Made by a program: the position numbers and the translations under genes | Source: Chryseobacterium indologenes | Lineage (GTDB): Bacteria > Bacteroidota > Bacteroidia > Flavobacteriales > Weeksellaceae | Reading direction: 5' to 3' | Length of the DNA: 64,000 bases | NCBI GenBank assembly: GCA_001013295.1 | Contig: LAZY01000053.1 | Location: forward strand, 34,811-98,810 | Part shown: piece after piece, positions 8,434-16,575 of the stretch | How positions within the stretch are numbered: the stretch's first letter is position 1 | Layout: each line of letters starts with the position of its first letter | The notes under the pieces: model-generated | The model's input: only the letters and a program-made list of their open reading frames with translations | Databases searched by the model: none | What the model was told of the DNA's origin: nothing

Positions 8434-8463
8434 GAAAAATGCCTGTAAAAAATTTACAGACAT
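8434..8463 (-). terminator. Terminator of the DUF3108 gene
   Basis: On the minus strand ATGTCTGTAAA (8463 to 8453) pairs with TTTACAGGCAT (8449 to 8439) and is followed by TTTTTC. Confidence 0.75.
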
Positions 8464-8490
8464 CTAGATTAAAAAAAACTAATTATTGGT

Positions 8491-9261
8491 TTACTTAGTA
8501 AACTTTAAAGGATATTTTACATTCTTATAGTCGTCAATACTTGCTTTCAAAGAACCTACGGCCAACTCTGCTTTTAAAAGCATAGGGATATGATTGGCAT
8601 CATTGGAAACCCACATCGTTACCCCTTCTTTTTCTTTAAATACTCTTCCGCTTTTTACTGAAGGAATAATTTTCAGACAGTTGATCGTCCCGAATTTGGT
8701 CTTCAGGTTTTCTGTTCCTACTACTTTCAGCTGGAAAGGAAACATTTCATCATCGATCCATACGTTCATATTGATAATAGTTCCTACTTTCAGTTCATCA
8801 GGGCTTTTGCTTCTCAGGTAATAAAAGCATGAAAGCATATCCTGAACTCCTTTCACAGATTTCAGTACCTTAGAACCATTGGCAGGTGTTTTTTTATCGG
8901 TTAAAATCAAAGTATTGTTATCATGATTGAAGACCGTTTCAAGATGCTGGCGATAGCTTCCTTCTCTTACATTTCTTACATAAAAGCTGGGTAAACCCGT
9001 TTCAGTATTGATGAAGCTTTCATATAGGTCTTCTACTTTAAAAAAGGCTTTTACTGCACCTGTAGTTTGCCCGGTCCCTTTTACATACAAATGAGGTACT
9101 CCTTTATAGTTGGTCTTTTGGGTAGTAAGATTAGCTGTTCCTGCATTCAGAAAGCCGTAGTGAATTCTAAGCGTAATAGATTCACCATCTGCAACATTAT
9201 CAATCTGAGCCGAACCTAAAAAGAATATAAGTACTGCAAAAAGGTTTAAAATTTTCTTCAT
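8491..9261 (-). CDS. DUF3108 domain-containing exported protein
   Basis: A 256-residue protein with a signal peptide (MKKILNLFAVLIFFLGSAQ) and a body matching DUF3108: an early GESITLRIHYGFLNAGTANL strand block, SKVLKSVKGVQDMLSCFYYLRS in the middle and GRVFKEKEGVTMWVSNDANHIPMLLKAEL near the end. DUF3108 proteins are periplasmic beta-rich proteins common in Bacteroidota, without an established biochemical role. The gene is flanked by its own promoter and terminator. Function is unknown. Confidence 0.85.
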   Translation of the reverse strand: MKKILNLFAVLIFFLGSAQIDNVADGESITLRIHYGFLNAGTANLTTQKTNYKGVPHLYVKGTGQTTGAVKAFFKVEDLYESFINTETGLPSFYVRNVREGSYRQHLETVFNHDNNTLILTDKKTPANGSKVLKSVKGVQDMLSCFYYLRSKSPDELKVGTIINMNVWIDDEMFPFQLKVVGTENLKTKFGTINCLKIIPSVKSGRVFKEKEGVTMWVSNDANHIPMLLKAELAVGSLKASIDDYKNVKYPLKFTK

Positions 9262-9286
9262 ATCAAGACATTTACAAAAACATTGC

Positions 9287-9294
9287 CAAATTTA
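9287..9294 (-). promoter_or_regulatory. -7 box of the DUF3108 gene
   Basis: TAAATTTG on the minus strand, 25 bases before the ATG. A TTG at 9321 to 9319 is slightly far (24-base spacer). Confidence 0.5.
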
Positions 9295-9372
9295 AAATCT
9301 TCATTGATAGATATTTGACAAATCTCAGGTTTTTATTTAGAATCAATTAAATATGCTTCGCATTAAAATTAG

Positions 9373-9380
9373 TAAATTTG
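9373..9380 (+). promoter_or_regulatory. -7 box of the ferredoxin reductase gene
   Basis: TAAATTTG matches the consensus, 32 bases before the ATG. Confidence 0.5.
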
Positions 9381-9412
9381 CACTTACATGTATAATTAAA
9401 TTATCTTAAATT

Positions 9413-10468
9413 ATGATAACCACTGATATATTGATCATAGGTGCGGGGCCTACAGGACTTTTTGCAGTTTTTGAAGCTGGTTTATTGAAAATGAAGTGTC
9501 ACATTATTGATGCGCTTCCACAGCCGGGAGGGCAGCTGGCTGAACTTTATCCTAAAAAACCTATTTTCGATATTCCGGGGTATCCTTCAGTGAACGCTGG
9601 AGAATTGGTGGATAATTTAATGGAGCAGATCAAGCAGTTCCAACCAGGATTTACTTTGGGAGAAACAGCTGTTTCTTATACTAAGGTTGATGACGAGTGG
9701 TTTGAGGTAGTTACAAACAAAGGAACGGTTCACAGATGTAAAGCGATCGCTATTGCAGGTGGATTGGGAACTTTTGAACCTAGAAAACCTACTTTTGAAA
9801 ATGTAGCGGATTATGAGGAAAAAGGATTGGAATATTTCGTTAAAGAACCTGAGCACTTCAGAAACAAAAAAGTAGTAATCGCCGGAGGTGGAGATTCTGC
9901 GCTTGACTGGAGTATTTTCCTTTCTAATGTAGCAAGCGAAGTTACTTTGATTCACAGAAGAAATGAGTTCAGAGGGGCTTTGGATTCTGTAGAAAAAGTT
10001 CAGGACCTTAAAAACCAGGGAAAAATCAAATTAATTACCCCTGCTGAAGTTACCGGTATCAAAGGAGACGGAAAAGTAGAAGCAATCACTGTAGAAAAAG
10101 AAGGAGAAGAAGCTTATGATATTGAAACGGATTACTTTATTCCTTTATTCGGATTGACTCCGAAGTTGGGGGAGATCGGAAACTGGGGACTGAATATCGA
10201 GAAAAATGCTATTGTGGTAAACAACGCGCTTGATTATCAGACCAACATTGATGGTATCTATGCCATTGGAGACATCAACACTTACCCTGGAAAACTGAAG
10301 TTGATTCTTTGTGGTTTCCACGAGGCTACTTTGATGTGTCAGAGTGTATATAACAGACTGAATCCTGGTAAAAAATTCGTATTAAAATATACAACAGTAA
10401 GTGGGGTAGACGGATTCGACGGAAGCCGTAAAGAAGCAGAGAAGGCTGTTGTGAAAAAAATTGACTAA
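9413..10468 (+). CDS. Ferredoxin-NADP reductase, thioredoxin-reductase-like type
   Basis: A 351-residue flavoprotein with an N-terminal FAD-binding GAGPTGL motif (about 10-16), PQPGGQLAELYP (about 42-53), a second nucleotide-binding motif AGGGDSALDW for NADPH (about 160-170), and the C-terminal YAIGDINTYPGKLKL FAD block. It lacks the CxxC redox pair of thioredoxin reductase, as expected of the YumC/type 2 FNR family. It would pass electrons between NADPH and the ferredoxin encoded 12 bases downstream in the same operon. Start is supported by the promoter spacing and the immediate FAD motif. Confidence 0.88.
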   Translation: MITTDILIIGAGPTGLFAVFEAGLLKMKCHIIDALPQPGGQLAELYPKKPIFDIPGYPSVNAGELVDNLMEQIKQFQPGFTLGETAVSYTKVDDEWFEVVTNKGTVHRCKAIAIAGGLGTFEPRKPTFENVADYEEKGLEYFVKEPEHFRNKKVVIAGGGDSALDWSIFLSNVASEVTLIHRRNEFRGALDSVEKVQDLKNQGKIKLITPAEVTGIKGDGKVEAITVEKEGEEAYDIETDYFIPLFGLTPKLGEIGNWGLNIEKNAIVVNNALDYQTNIDGIYAIGDINTYPGKLKLILCGFHEATLMCQSVYNRLNPGKKFVLKYTTVSGVDGFDGSRKEAEKAVVKKID

Positions 10469-10480
10469 TTTTGCAGAATT

Positions 10481-10810
10481 ATGTCAGATATTAATATTAA
10501 AATCACCGACAGAGAAGGGGTAACCCATGATGTCGTAGCGCCTACGGATATGTCCATGAATCTAATGGAAATTATCCGTTCCTATGAATTGGCAGAAGAA
10601 GGTACTATTGGGGTATGTGGCGGAATGGCGATGTGCGCTTCTTGCCAGGTATATGTAATCAATGATCCAGGTCTTGAACCAATGGGAGATGAAGAAGATG
10701 CCATGCTTGCTGAAGCTTTCCACGTGAAAGATAACAGCCGATTAGGATGCCAGCTGCACATAGTAGATGAGATGGAGGGACTTGAAGTGGAAATTGCTCC
10801 TTATCCTTAG
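10481..10810 (+). CDS. [2Fe-2S] ferredoxin, adrenodoxin type
   Basis: A 109-residue ferredoxin. The cluster ligands follow the spacing C-x5-C-x2-C (GVCGGMAMCASC, about 46-55) with a fourth Cys near residue 90 (LGCQL), the adrenodoxin/ISC-type pattern. Acidic residues around GDEEDAM fit a reductase-docking surface. It follows the FNR gene by 12 bases and is probably its redox partner, in the cytosol. The final acceptor is not encoded nearby. Confidence 0.9.
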   Translation: MSDINIKITDREGVTHDVVAPTDMSMNLMEIIRSYELAEEGTIGVCGGMAMCASCQVYVINDPGLEPMGDEEDAMLAEAFHVKDNSRLGCQLHIVDEMEGLEVEIAPYP

Positions 10811-10834
10811 AAAATATTTTTTAATCTTAATAAG

Positions 10835-10870
10835 AAACCCGTTCGGATCTTCCGGACGGGTTTTGTTTTT
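10835..10870 (+). terminator. Terminator of the FNR-ferredoxin operon
   Basis: AAACCCGT-TCGGA pairs with TCCGG-ACGGGTTT across a TCT loop, followed by TTGTTTTT. Confidence 0.8.
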
Positions 10871-10882
10871 ATAGCAACTGTT

Positions 10883-11248
10883 TTATTTTGGAGAACAGAT
10901 ATATTCGTGTCTGATGACAGTATCTTCTTTGATGATTTCGAAATAATTATCTCCTTCATTTTTTATAAAATAATCTCCCTGTTCTATTTCATCTTTATAA
11001 GAACTCCACCATTGGCTGTTTTCAGAGCATTGACAGGGCATAAAGGTATAAGGAGTAGTGCCTGTTAAGGTAAGAGACTTTATCCCTTCAATATTTTCTA
11101 CTTTAATCCGACATTTCTGCTTTTTGATTCTTTCCATTATTGTTTTGCAGTCGTCACTGAAATAAGAAGAAAGGGCGGGTACAATACCGAATATCGTTAG
11201 AAATGTTATTGCAATTCCAAGCATTTCTTTATTAACGTTGTAGTTCAT
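10883..11248 (-). CDS. Small hypothetical protein with one N-terminal membrane segment
   Basis: A 121-residue protein I do not recognise. Residues about 9-28 (LGIAITFLTIFGIVPALSSY) form a membrane anchor or uncleaved signal; the rest is soluble with six cysteines, including MPCQCS, which suggests an extracytoplasmic fold with disulfides. It lies 18 bases after the LOG-family gene on the same strand and is likely the last gene of that operon. Confidence 0.6.
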   Translation of the reverse strand: MNYNVNKEMLGIAITFLTIFGIVPALSSYFSDDCKTIMERIKKQKCRIKVENIEGIKSLTLTGTTPYTFMPCQCSENSQWWSSYKDEIEQGDYFIKNEGDNYFEIIKEDTVIRHEYICSPK

Positions 11249-11266
11249 ATAAAGATTTTGGAAAGT

Positions 11267-11848
11267 TTAAATTTTATCCTTAGAAATCCACTTCCCAACC
11301 GTAGGAGCTTCATAATTTCTCATCTTTTCCAGAAGATCATCAATTGTATCGCTGATCAGAAGCATATCTCTGTTTACTTGCTTTAGAAATCCTTTAGCCA
11401 CCATATTCTGAACAAGATTGATCAGGTCATCATAAAACCCGTCAATATTTAAGATGGCGATCGGTTTTTTGTGAAGACCAAGCTGTGCCCAGGTGATCAT
11501 TTCGAAAAATTCTTCTAACGTTCCGTAGCCACCGGGAAGAACGATCACTCCATCACAAAGCTCATTCATTTTGGTTTTTCTCTCATGCATCGTTTCTACG
11601 AGAACCAGTTTGGTAAGGCTTTTATGAGCAATTTCTTTAGCTTGTAAAAAATGGGGGAGAACTCCTGTTACCTTGCCGTTTTCGCTTAATACTCCGTTGG
11701 CAATAGTTCCCATTAAACCGGTTTCAGAGCCGCCGTAAATTAATTGTATATTTTGTTTTGCTAAAGTCTGGCCAAGCAGAAATGCCTGTTCTTCATAAAT
11801 TTTATCTGTGCCGAAACTTGAGCCACAGAATACAGTAATACTTTTCAT
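11267..11848 (-). CDS. LOG family protein (nucleoside 5'-monophosphate phosphoribohydrolase type)
   Basis: A 193-residue protein of the LOG/TIGR00730 family. It has the early FCGSSFG strand, YGGSETGLMG and the defining PGGYGTLEEFFE motif, whose Glu residues take part in catalysis. Known members split AMP or cytokinin ribotides into base and ribose 5-phosphate. Bacterial roles are usually in nucleotide salvage or stress and are seldom tested. It is cytosolic, full length, and placed in a three-gene minus-strand operon. Confidence 0.9.
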   Translation of the reverse strand: MKSITVFCGSSFGTDKIYEEQAFLLGQTLAKQNIQLIYGGSETGLMGTIANGVLSENGKVTGVLPHFLQAKEIAHKSLTKLVLVETMHERKTKMNELCDGVIVLPGGYGTLEEFFEMITWAQLGLHKKPIAILNIDGFYDDLINLVQNMVAKGFLKQVNRDMLLISDTIDDLLEKMRNYEAPTVGKWISKDKI

Positions 11849-11855
11849 ATTAATT

Positions 11856-12824
11856 TTATTTGCAAAAATCTTTTAAATAATTTCTAACTTCAAAGTCTGT
11901 TATACTTCCTGCTTTGTTAAAACTTGTACAGGCATTGTCATTCTGGTTTAAGATTAAATATGATATTCCTAATAAAATATAAGCTTCACGTACAGATGGA
12001 TTAAATTCAATATCTCGTACTTGTATTCCATCTAATTTGCTAAGGGTCTTTACTGTTTTTTCAAAATTATTTTTATAAAAATAAGTATACCCAGTATTTA
12101 ATATTGAATATAATTCTTTTTCCTCTTTTGTTTTTAAATTTCCTACCCATTTTTGAAAATACTTTTCAAAAGTGATTACCATATCTTTCCGATATGGATT
12201 TTCGAAGTATTCTTCTGCTTTTTTTAAAGCTTGAATAAATTGTGAATGATATTGTGGGGTAAATGGATCAATAATTTTAATTTGAGTAATCTTATTATCT
12301 TTTGTTAATATAAATTCTGCTTTAAAATAGGAATCATCATCACTTTTGTAGGAATCGTCAGAAATATGATTCATTACGAACCTATCAAATGTCTTTTCAT
12401 TATTAAATATAGGTTTAATGATTTGATTTGCAATGATTACGGTGTCATTTTTAACAAAATCAATTTTTGGATTAAACTCAGGATTCTTTTTTGCAAAATC
12501 ATTCTTTTTTAAAAAGGCATATATTTCATTATCTTCCTGAACCAGTAAATATTGTTCTTCATACCAATATTTTAAATCTCTGTTTTCCAGTTTTATATGG
12601 TCTTTTGAAAAAACAGCTGCAAATTTCTGGTCATTGACGATTAATTCATTAGGCTTTATTTTATAAGAAAGAAAGATAGAGTATTTGCGATTGTTTATTT
12701 CTACATTTTTTCCATTGACCAGATATGCTCTGTCCAGAAACCATTCTCCAATTAATTTTTGTGACTGAGAATAAGTTTTAATACAAATGATGAAGTAGAG
12801 TAATAATAGTAATTTTTTTTTCAT
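11856..12824 (-). CDS. Exported hypothetical protein with lipocalin-like start and TPR-like C-terminus
   Basis: A 322-residue protein from the start at 12824, which gives a clean signal peptide (MKKKLLLLLYFIICIKTYSQ); a start 10 codons upstream would spoil it. Residues after cleavage (KLIGEWFLDRAYLVNGK) resemble the opening of lipocalin-like domains. The C-terminal 90 residues (LYSILNTGYTYFYKNNFEKTVKTL, then AYILLGISYLILNQNDNACTSFNKA) look like two tetratricopeptide-like helical pairs. Function is unknown. It is followed after 7 bases by the LOG gene. Confidence 0.65.
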   Translation of the reverse strand: MKKKLLLLLYFIICIKTYSQSQKLIGEWFLDRAYLVNGKNVEINNRKYSIFLSYKIKPNELIVNDQKFAAVFSKDHIKLENRDLKYWYEEQYLLVQEDNEIYAFLKKNDFAKKNPEFNPKIDFVKNDTVIIANQIIKPIFNNEKTFDRFVMNHISDDSYKSDDDSYFKAEFILTKDNKITQIKIIDPFTPQYHSQFIQALKKAEEYFENPYRKDMVITFEKYFQKWVGNLKTKEEKELYSILNTGYTYFYKNNFEKTVKTLSKLDGIQVRDIEFNPSVREAYILLGISYLILNQNDNACTSFNKAGSITDFEVRNYLKDFCK

Positions 12825-12837
12825 GGTTAAAAAATTA

Positions 12838-12869
12838 AAAATATCCAAAATCAAAAGACTTTGGATATT
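12838..12869 (-). terminator. Terminator of pepD
   Basis: On the minus strand AATATCCAAA pairs with TTTGGATATT, followed by TTAATTTTTT. It separates pepD from the downstream exported protein. Confidence 0.65.
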
Positions 12870-12890
12870 GAATATAGTTATTTTGCTATT

Positions 12891-14333
12891 TTATTTCTGA
12901 GGAATATTCGCTAAAATATCTTTCAGGAAGCTCCAGAATTTCTGAGCAGAAGGAATATTGGCCTTCTCGTCAGGAGAGTGAGCTCCTCTGATCGTTGGTC
13001 CGAAGCTTACCATTTCCATTTCCGGATAGTTGGCTCCGATGATACCACATTCTAAACCTGCGTGACAAGCTACTACATGAGGTTTTTCATTGAACTTCTC
13101 TGTATAGATTTTCTCCATGATCTGTACGATCTCTGAACCAGGCTTTGGCTTCCATCCAGGGTAAGAACCGCTGAATACTACCTCCATTCCTGCTAATTCT
13201 GCTACAGACTTCAACTGCTCAGCTGTAGAGTATTTTGATGAATCTACAGATGATCTCGTAAGGTTAAGAATCTTAAGTTCTCCACCTTTTAATTCTACTC
13301 TTGCCACGTTATTGGATGCTTCCACAAGATTGGCTACATCCGGGCTCATTCTGTACACGCCGTTGTGTAGTGTTTTCAAAGTAAGAATTACCTTTTTGGA
13401 ATCTGCTTCAGAAATTGCTTTTTCAGATGATGTAGAGTTTTCAATATTGATTTGAAGACCTGGTTCTACAGAAGCAAATTCTTCTAAAATTTCTTTTTTA
13501 AGAACAGTTGCTGCTTCAACGAATTCCTGAGCATTTCTCACCGAAATGATTGCTGTTCCTTCTCTTGGAATAGCATTTCTCAATCCTCCGCCATCAATAG
13601 AAACCAATTCTATATTTTGGTTCTCTAATCCTTTATAAAGAAGTCTTCCCAGGATGATGTTTGCATTTCCGAAGCCTTTGTGAATATCCATTCCGGAATG
13701 GCCTCCCTGAAGACCTTTTACTTCAATTCTTACAATCTGCCCTTTTGAAGCTTCTGTAGCATAACTTTGAGTGATGGTAACGTCTACACCTCCTGCACAA
13801 CCTATATCGATTTCATCGTCTTCTTCTGTATCCAGATTCAATAGAATATCACCTGTAAGCTGTCCTGGTTTTAAACCTAAAGCTCCTGTCATTCCTGTTT
13901 CTTCGTCAATGGTGAATAACGCTTCAAGAGCAGGGTGAGGAATGTCTGAACTTTCAAGGATTGACATAATCGTAGCCACTCCTAAACCGTTGTCAGCGCC
14001 TAAAGTTGTTCCTTTTGCTTTTACCCAATCCCCATCAATTTCCATTTTGATCCCTTCTGTCTCAAAATCAAAATTAACATCATTGTTTTTCTGGCAAACC
14101 ATATCCAGGTGCGACTGAAGCACGATCGATTTACGGTTTTCCATTCCTGCTGTAGCAGGTTTTTTAATAATAACGTTTCCTACTTCATCTACAGTAGTTT
14201 CAAGTCCTAAATCTTCACCAAATCCTTTGATGAAGGCAATGACCTTTTCTTCTTTTTTTGATGGTCTTGGAACTGCATTCAATTTGGAGAAATTCTTCCA
14301 GATGATTTGCGGTTCTATGTTAGATAATTCCAT
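12891..14333 (-). CDS. pepD: Aminoacyl-histidine dipeptidase (cytosolic non-specific dipeptidase)
   Basis: A 480-residue M20 family metallopeptidase, close to E. coli PepD (485). Metal and catalytic motifs are present: SHLDMVCQ (His-x-Asp), ADNGLGVA (Asp bridging the two zinc ions), DEETGMTGA (catalytic Glu), LDTEEDDEIDIGCAGG, the HSGMDIHKG lid-domain motif, HAGLECGI and HSPDE near the end. It hydrolyses dipeptides such as those beginning or ending with His in the cytosol. It is monocistronic between two terminators. Confidence 0.93.
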   Translation of the reverse strand: MELSNIEPQIIWKNFSKLNAVPRPSKKEEKVIAFIKGFGEDLGLETTVDEVGNVIIKKPATAGMENRKSIVLQSHLDMVCQKNNDVNFDFETEGIKMEIDGDWVKAKGTTLGADNGLGVATIMSILESSDIPHPALEALFTIDEETGMTGALGLKPGQLTGDILLNLDTEEDDEIDIGCAGGVDVTITQSYATEASKGQIVRIEVKGLQGGHSGMDIHKGFGNANIILGRLLYKGLENQNIELVSIDGGGLRNAIPREGTAIISVRNAQEFVEAATVLKKEILEEFASVEPGLQINIENSTSSEKAISEADSKKVILTLKTLHNGVYRMSPDVANLVEASNNVARVELKGGELKILNLTRSSVDSSKYSTAEQLKSVAELAGMEVVFSGSYPGWKPKPGSEIVQIMEKIYTEKFNEKPHVVACHAGLECGIIGANYPEMEMVSFGPTIRGAHSPDEKANIPSAQKFWSFLKDILANIPQK

Positions 14334-14349
14334 TGAAATTTATTTTTCT

Positions 14350-14357
14350 CAAATTTA
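14350..14357 (-). promoter_or_regulatory. -7 box of pepD
   Basis: TAAATTTG on the minus strand, 16 bases before the ATG; the -33 region would fall in the upstream gene's terminator. Confidence 0.5.
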
Positions 14358-14364
14358 CGAAATA

Positions 14365-14398
14365 AAAAATGCTTCCGTGGGATACAGAAGCATTTTTT
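14365..14398 (-). terminator. Terminator upstream of pepD
   Basis: AAAAATGCTTC and GAAGCATTTTT pair around an 11-base loop, with T-runs on both sides. It ends the transcript of the lipoprotein gene at 14500. Confidence 0.75.
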
Positions 14399-14499
14399 AT
14401 GATGGGCTGAAAGCAAAATAAGGTAACAAAGTAAAATCAGTTTATAGACATTCTTTGTTTTGTCTTTTCACTATTCTGCTGTTTTGTGATTTCGCCTTT

Positions 14500-14991
14500 T
14501 TAACATCCACATTCTCCATAAATAGGAGTAGTGAAGGTTGTACCATCCGGTTTTTCAATGGTAAGGGTTCCTTCAAACAACAAAGCTTCTTCGCCTTTTA
14601 TTTTTTTACCTTTTACAGAAATCTTATAATCATTATTTTCTATTTCTTTGGTAAGTTCTTCATCTACTTCCATATCGCTTGATGAGATAAGATTCATTGC
14701 CAGTCTTTTACCGTCCAGCATCATATAAGCTGTTTTTCCGGCATCATCTGCATAGATATATCTTTCAGATTCAAAATCAGCCTTACTTTTGGCAAAATAG
14801 CATGAGCATTCTTTGATTTCTTTTGGAAACGGAATAGTGCCCACCAGAATATTTCCGGATGAAGTATGCGTTGCTGCAGAATCTTTCACAACTTTTAAAG
14901 AATCGGCAGAAGGGGAAGCAGAAACAGTTTCTTTGTTCTTTTTACAGGCTACCAATAGAACTGCAGAAAATAAAATGATCAGGTATTTCAT
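14500..14991 (-). CDS. Hypothetical lipoprotein with C-terminal Cys pair
   Basis: A 163-residue lipoprotein: short signal, lipobox LVAC with Cys16, followed by KKNKE and a Ser/Ala/Asp linker to about residue 48. The folded part includes KECSCYFAKSKADFESERYIYADD and ends GECGC, so up to four cysteines could pair. I do not recognise the domain. It is placed 21 bases after the LURP-one-like gene and probably shares its transcript. Confidence 0.65.
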   Translation of the reverse strand: MKYLIILFSAVLLVACKKNKETVSASPSADSLKVVKDSAATHTSSGNILVGTIPFPKEIKECSCYFAKSKADFESERYIYADDAGKTAYMMLDGKRLAMNLISSSDMEVDEELTKEIENNDYKISVKGKKIKGEEALLFEGTLTIEKPDGTTFTTPIYGECGC

Positions 14992-15012
14992 GTGTTTGTG
15001 GTTTAAATATTT

Positions 15013-15618
15013 TTAGCCTCTTGCTCTTTCCAGTAAGGTCATCATCAATAAAGAAAGGATTACTAAACTTTCCTCTTCATCGTCAATGTCGATCAGTCTG
15101 TCCAGCTGGAATCTTCTTCCGAAGAATGAAGGCATTTTTTTCAGTTTAAAATAAGCTTTCCCATCAATTCCTGTTACTGTATAGGATGGATTCAGGAAAT
15201 ATCCGGTAAACATTCCGATGATAGGAAGTTCACCTACAAAGCTATCCCAGAATCTTACCCATGCACTGTCTTCCTGAATCTTAAATTTCGGTTGATCGTT
15301 GGCATCAAGAATGTCATAACTTGCTTTCCAGATAGAACGCATTCCTTTTCTAGCCAGTCTTCCGAAGTTTTTATTGTCAATAAGATCATTTAAAGAGTAA
15401 GATGCATTGAAATCGATCCATTGATTAGCTCTGATTCTGAAAAGTTCCTTCGATTTGCTCTCATCATTGAAAACAATTACATCTTCCTTCAACTTGAACA
15501 TTTTCTGACGTACATACGCTACATAATTTCCATTTTTGTCTGTAATGTTGAAGTCGCTAGCTAAGGTAGTGATTTTGAATTTGAAATCCAGAGGATAGTT
15601 AAGGTTGTTGAGTACCAT
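15013..15618 (-). CDS. LURP-one-related / phospholipid scramblase-like protein
   Basis: A 201-residue protein with the LURP-one/tubby-like beta-barrel signature: repeated strands of the type FKITTLASDFNITDKNGNYVAYVRQKMF, IVFNDESKSKELFRIRANQ and an SYTVTGIDGKAYFKLKKMP strand, with a hydrophobic C-terminal helix (ESLVILSLLMMTLLE). The family is widespread, but its bacterial function is unknown; membrane or lipid association is likely by analogy. It is the first gene of a two-gene unit with the lipoprotein. Confidence 0.75.
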   Translation of the reverse strand: MVLNNLNYPLDFKFKITTLASDFNITDKNGNYVAYVRQKMFKLKEDVIVFNDESKSKELFRIRANQWIDFNASYSLNDLIDNKNFGRLARKGMRSIWKASYDILDANDQPKFKIQEDSAWVRFWDSFVGELPIIGMFTGYFLNPSYTVTGIDGKAYFKLKKMPSFFGRRFQLDRLIDIDDEEESLVILSLLMMTLLERARG

Positions 15619-15652
15619 GTTCGTTAATTTTTTTCATATTTAATTTAAGCCG

Positions 15653-15660
15653 CAAATATA
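15653..15660 (-). promoter_or_regulatory. -7 box of the LURP-one-like gene
   Basis: TATATTTG on the minus strand, 34 bases before the ATG. Confidence 0.5.
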
Positions 15661-15950
15661 AAGGTTTTTTTAGAGTTACAGAGTATTGGGAAGGAGAAGA
15701 AAATTTAAAATATCAAAATGAGACATTGTGTGAATGGGAGCTGGGGATAAAAGGTTTATAGATGGTGGGTAATAGAATAGAAATGTTTTATATGCCAATA
15801 GTGAATTTTGCCAGGTAGGCGGATATTGAATTTTTGTTGCTTGTAAAAATTGACAAGCGCAGCGAATTGACGATTGAGCATTCACTTTCAACCATATCCC
15901 GACACTCAAAAACTACGCTTAACAATAGATCATTTTCCTTAAATAATCCT

Positions 15951-15958
15951 TATTTTTG
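15951..15958 (+). promoter_or_regulatory. -7 box of recR, probably leaderless
   Basis: TATTTTTG ends only four bases before the recR ATG at 15963, so transcription should begin at or next to the start codon. This also excludes the longer reading frame that begins upstream. Confidence 0.55.
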
Positions 15959-15962
15959 CTCT

Positions 15963-16574
15963 ATGGATTACCCAAGTAAAGTTTTGGCTAAGGCGGTTGA
16001 TGAAATTTCCGGATTACCTGGTATTGGGAGGAAAACAGCTTTGAGACTGGCATTACATTTATTGAAACAGCCCAATTCCAGAGCCGTAAGCCTTGGAAAT
16101 TCCCTGATCAATCTTGTCAATGAGATAAAATACTGCAAAGAATGTCATAATTTTTCTGATTTTGACATCTGTGAGATCTGCAGCAATGAAAAGAGAAACG
16201 GCGAACTGATCTGCATCGTTGAAGATGTACGGGATGTCATCGCCATAGAAAATACCGGTAAATACACCGGCAGATATCTTATCCTGGGCGGAAAAATATC
16301 TCCAATGGAAGGGGTAGGGCCTGCTCAATTGAACATTCCGAGCATTGAAAAGAAACTGAACGAAGGAAAAGTAAAGGAATTCATCTTTGCATTGAGTGCA
16401 ACGATGGAAGGAGATACTACAGCTTATTATATTTATAAGAAATTTAAAAACTTTAAGGTCAATTTTTCCAGTATCGCAAGAGGAATTTCGGTAGGAGACG
16501 AATTGGAATATGCAGATGAAATTTCTTTAGGAAGATCCATTATCAACAGATTGCCATACAACGAAAAGGATTAA
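15963..16574 (+). CDS. recR: Recombination mediator RecR
   Basis: A 203-residue protein with the N-terminal helix-hairpin-helix (LPGIGRKTALRLALHLL), the four-cysteine zinc finger (CKECHNFSDFDICEIC, about 57-72), the Toprim core (GELICIVEDVRDVIAIENTGKYTGRYLILGG) and the C-terminal SIARGISVGDELEYADEISLGRSI block. It helps load RecA with RecO/RecF in gap repair. The start at 15963 gives the normal RecR N-terminus and agrees with the promoter. The glycosyltransferase gene follows after one base. Confidence 0.95.
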   Translation: MDYPSKVLAKAVDEISGLPGIGRKTALRLALHLLKQPNSRAVSLGNSLINLVNEIKYCKECHNFSDFDICEICSNEKRNGELICIVEDVRDVIAIENTGKYTGRYLILGGKISPMEGVGPAQLNIPSIEKKLNEGKVKEFIFALSATMEGDTTAYYIYKKFKNFKVNFSSIARGISVGDELEYADEISLGRSIINRLPYNEKD

Positions 16575-16575
16575 T

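Larger units (their letters stand above)
15619..15962. other. Divergent intergenic region upstream of recR
   Basis: This 344-base gap contains the two divergent -7 boxes and a low-complexity stretch (about 15690-15910) rich in GGGAG, GAATTGAC and CACTTTCAA words, similar in style to the gap at 4355-4450. Reading frames across it, including an N-terminal extension of recR, look spurious. Confidence 0.4.

Noticed and set aside
15834..15962. 43-codon N-terminal extension of RecR
   Set aside because: It precedes the promoter, is unlike any RecR and covers low-complexity DNA.
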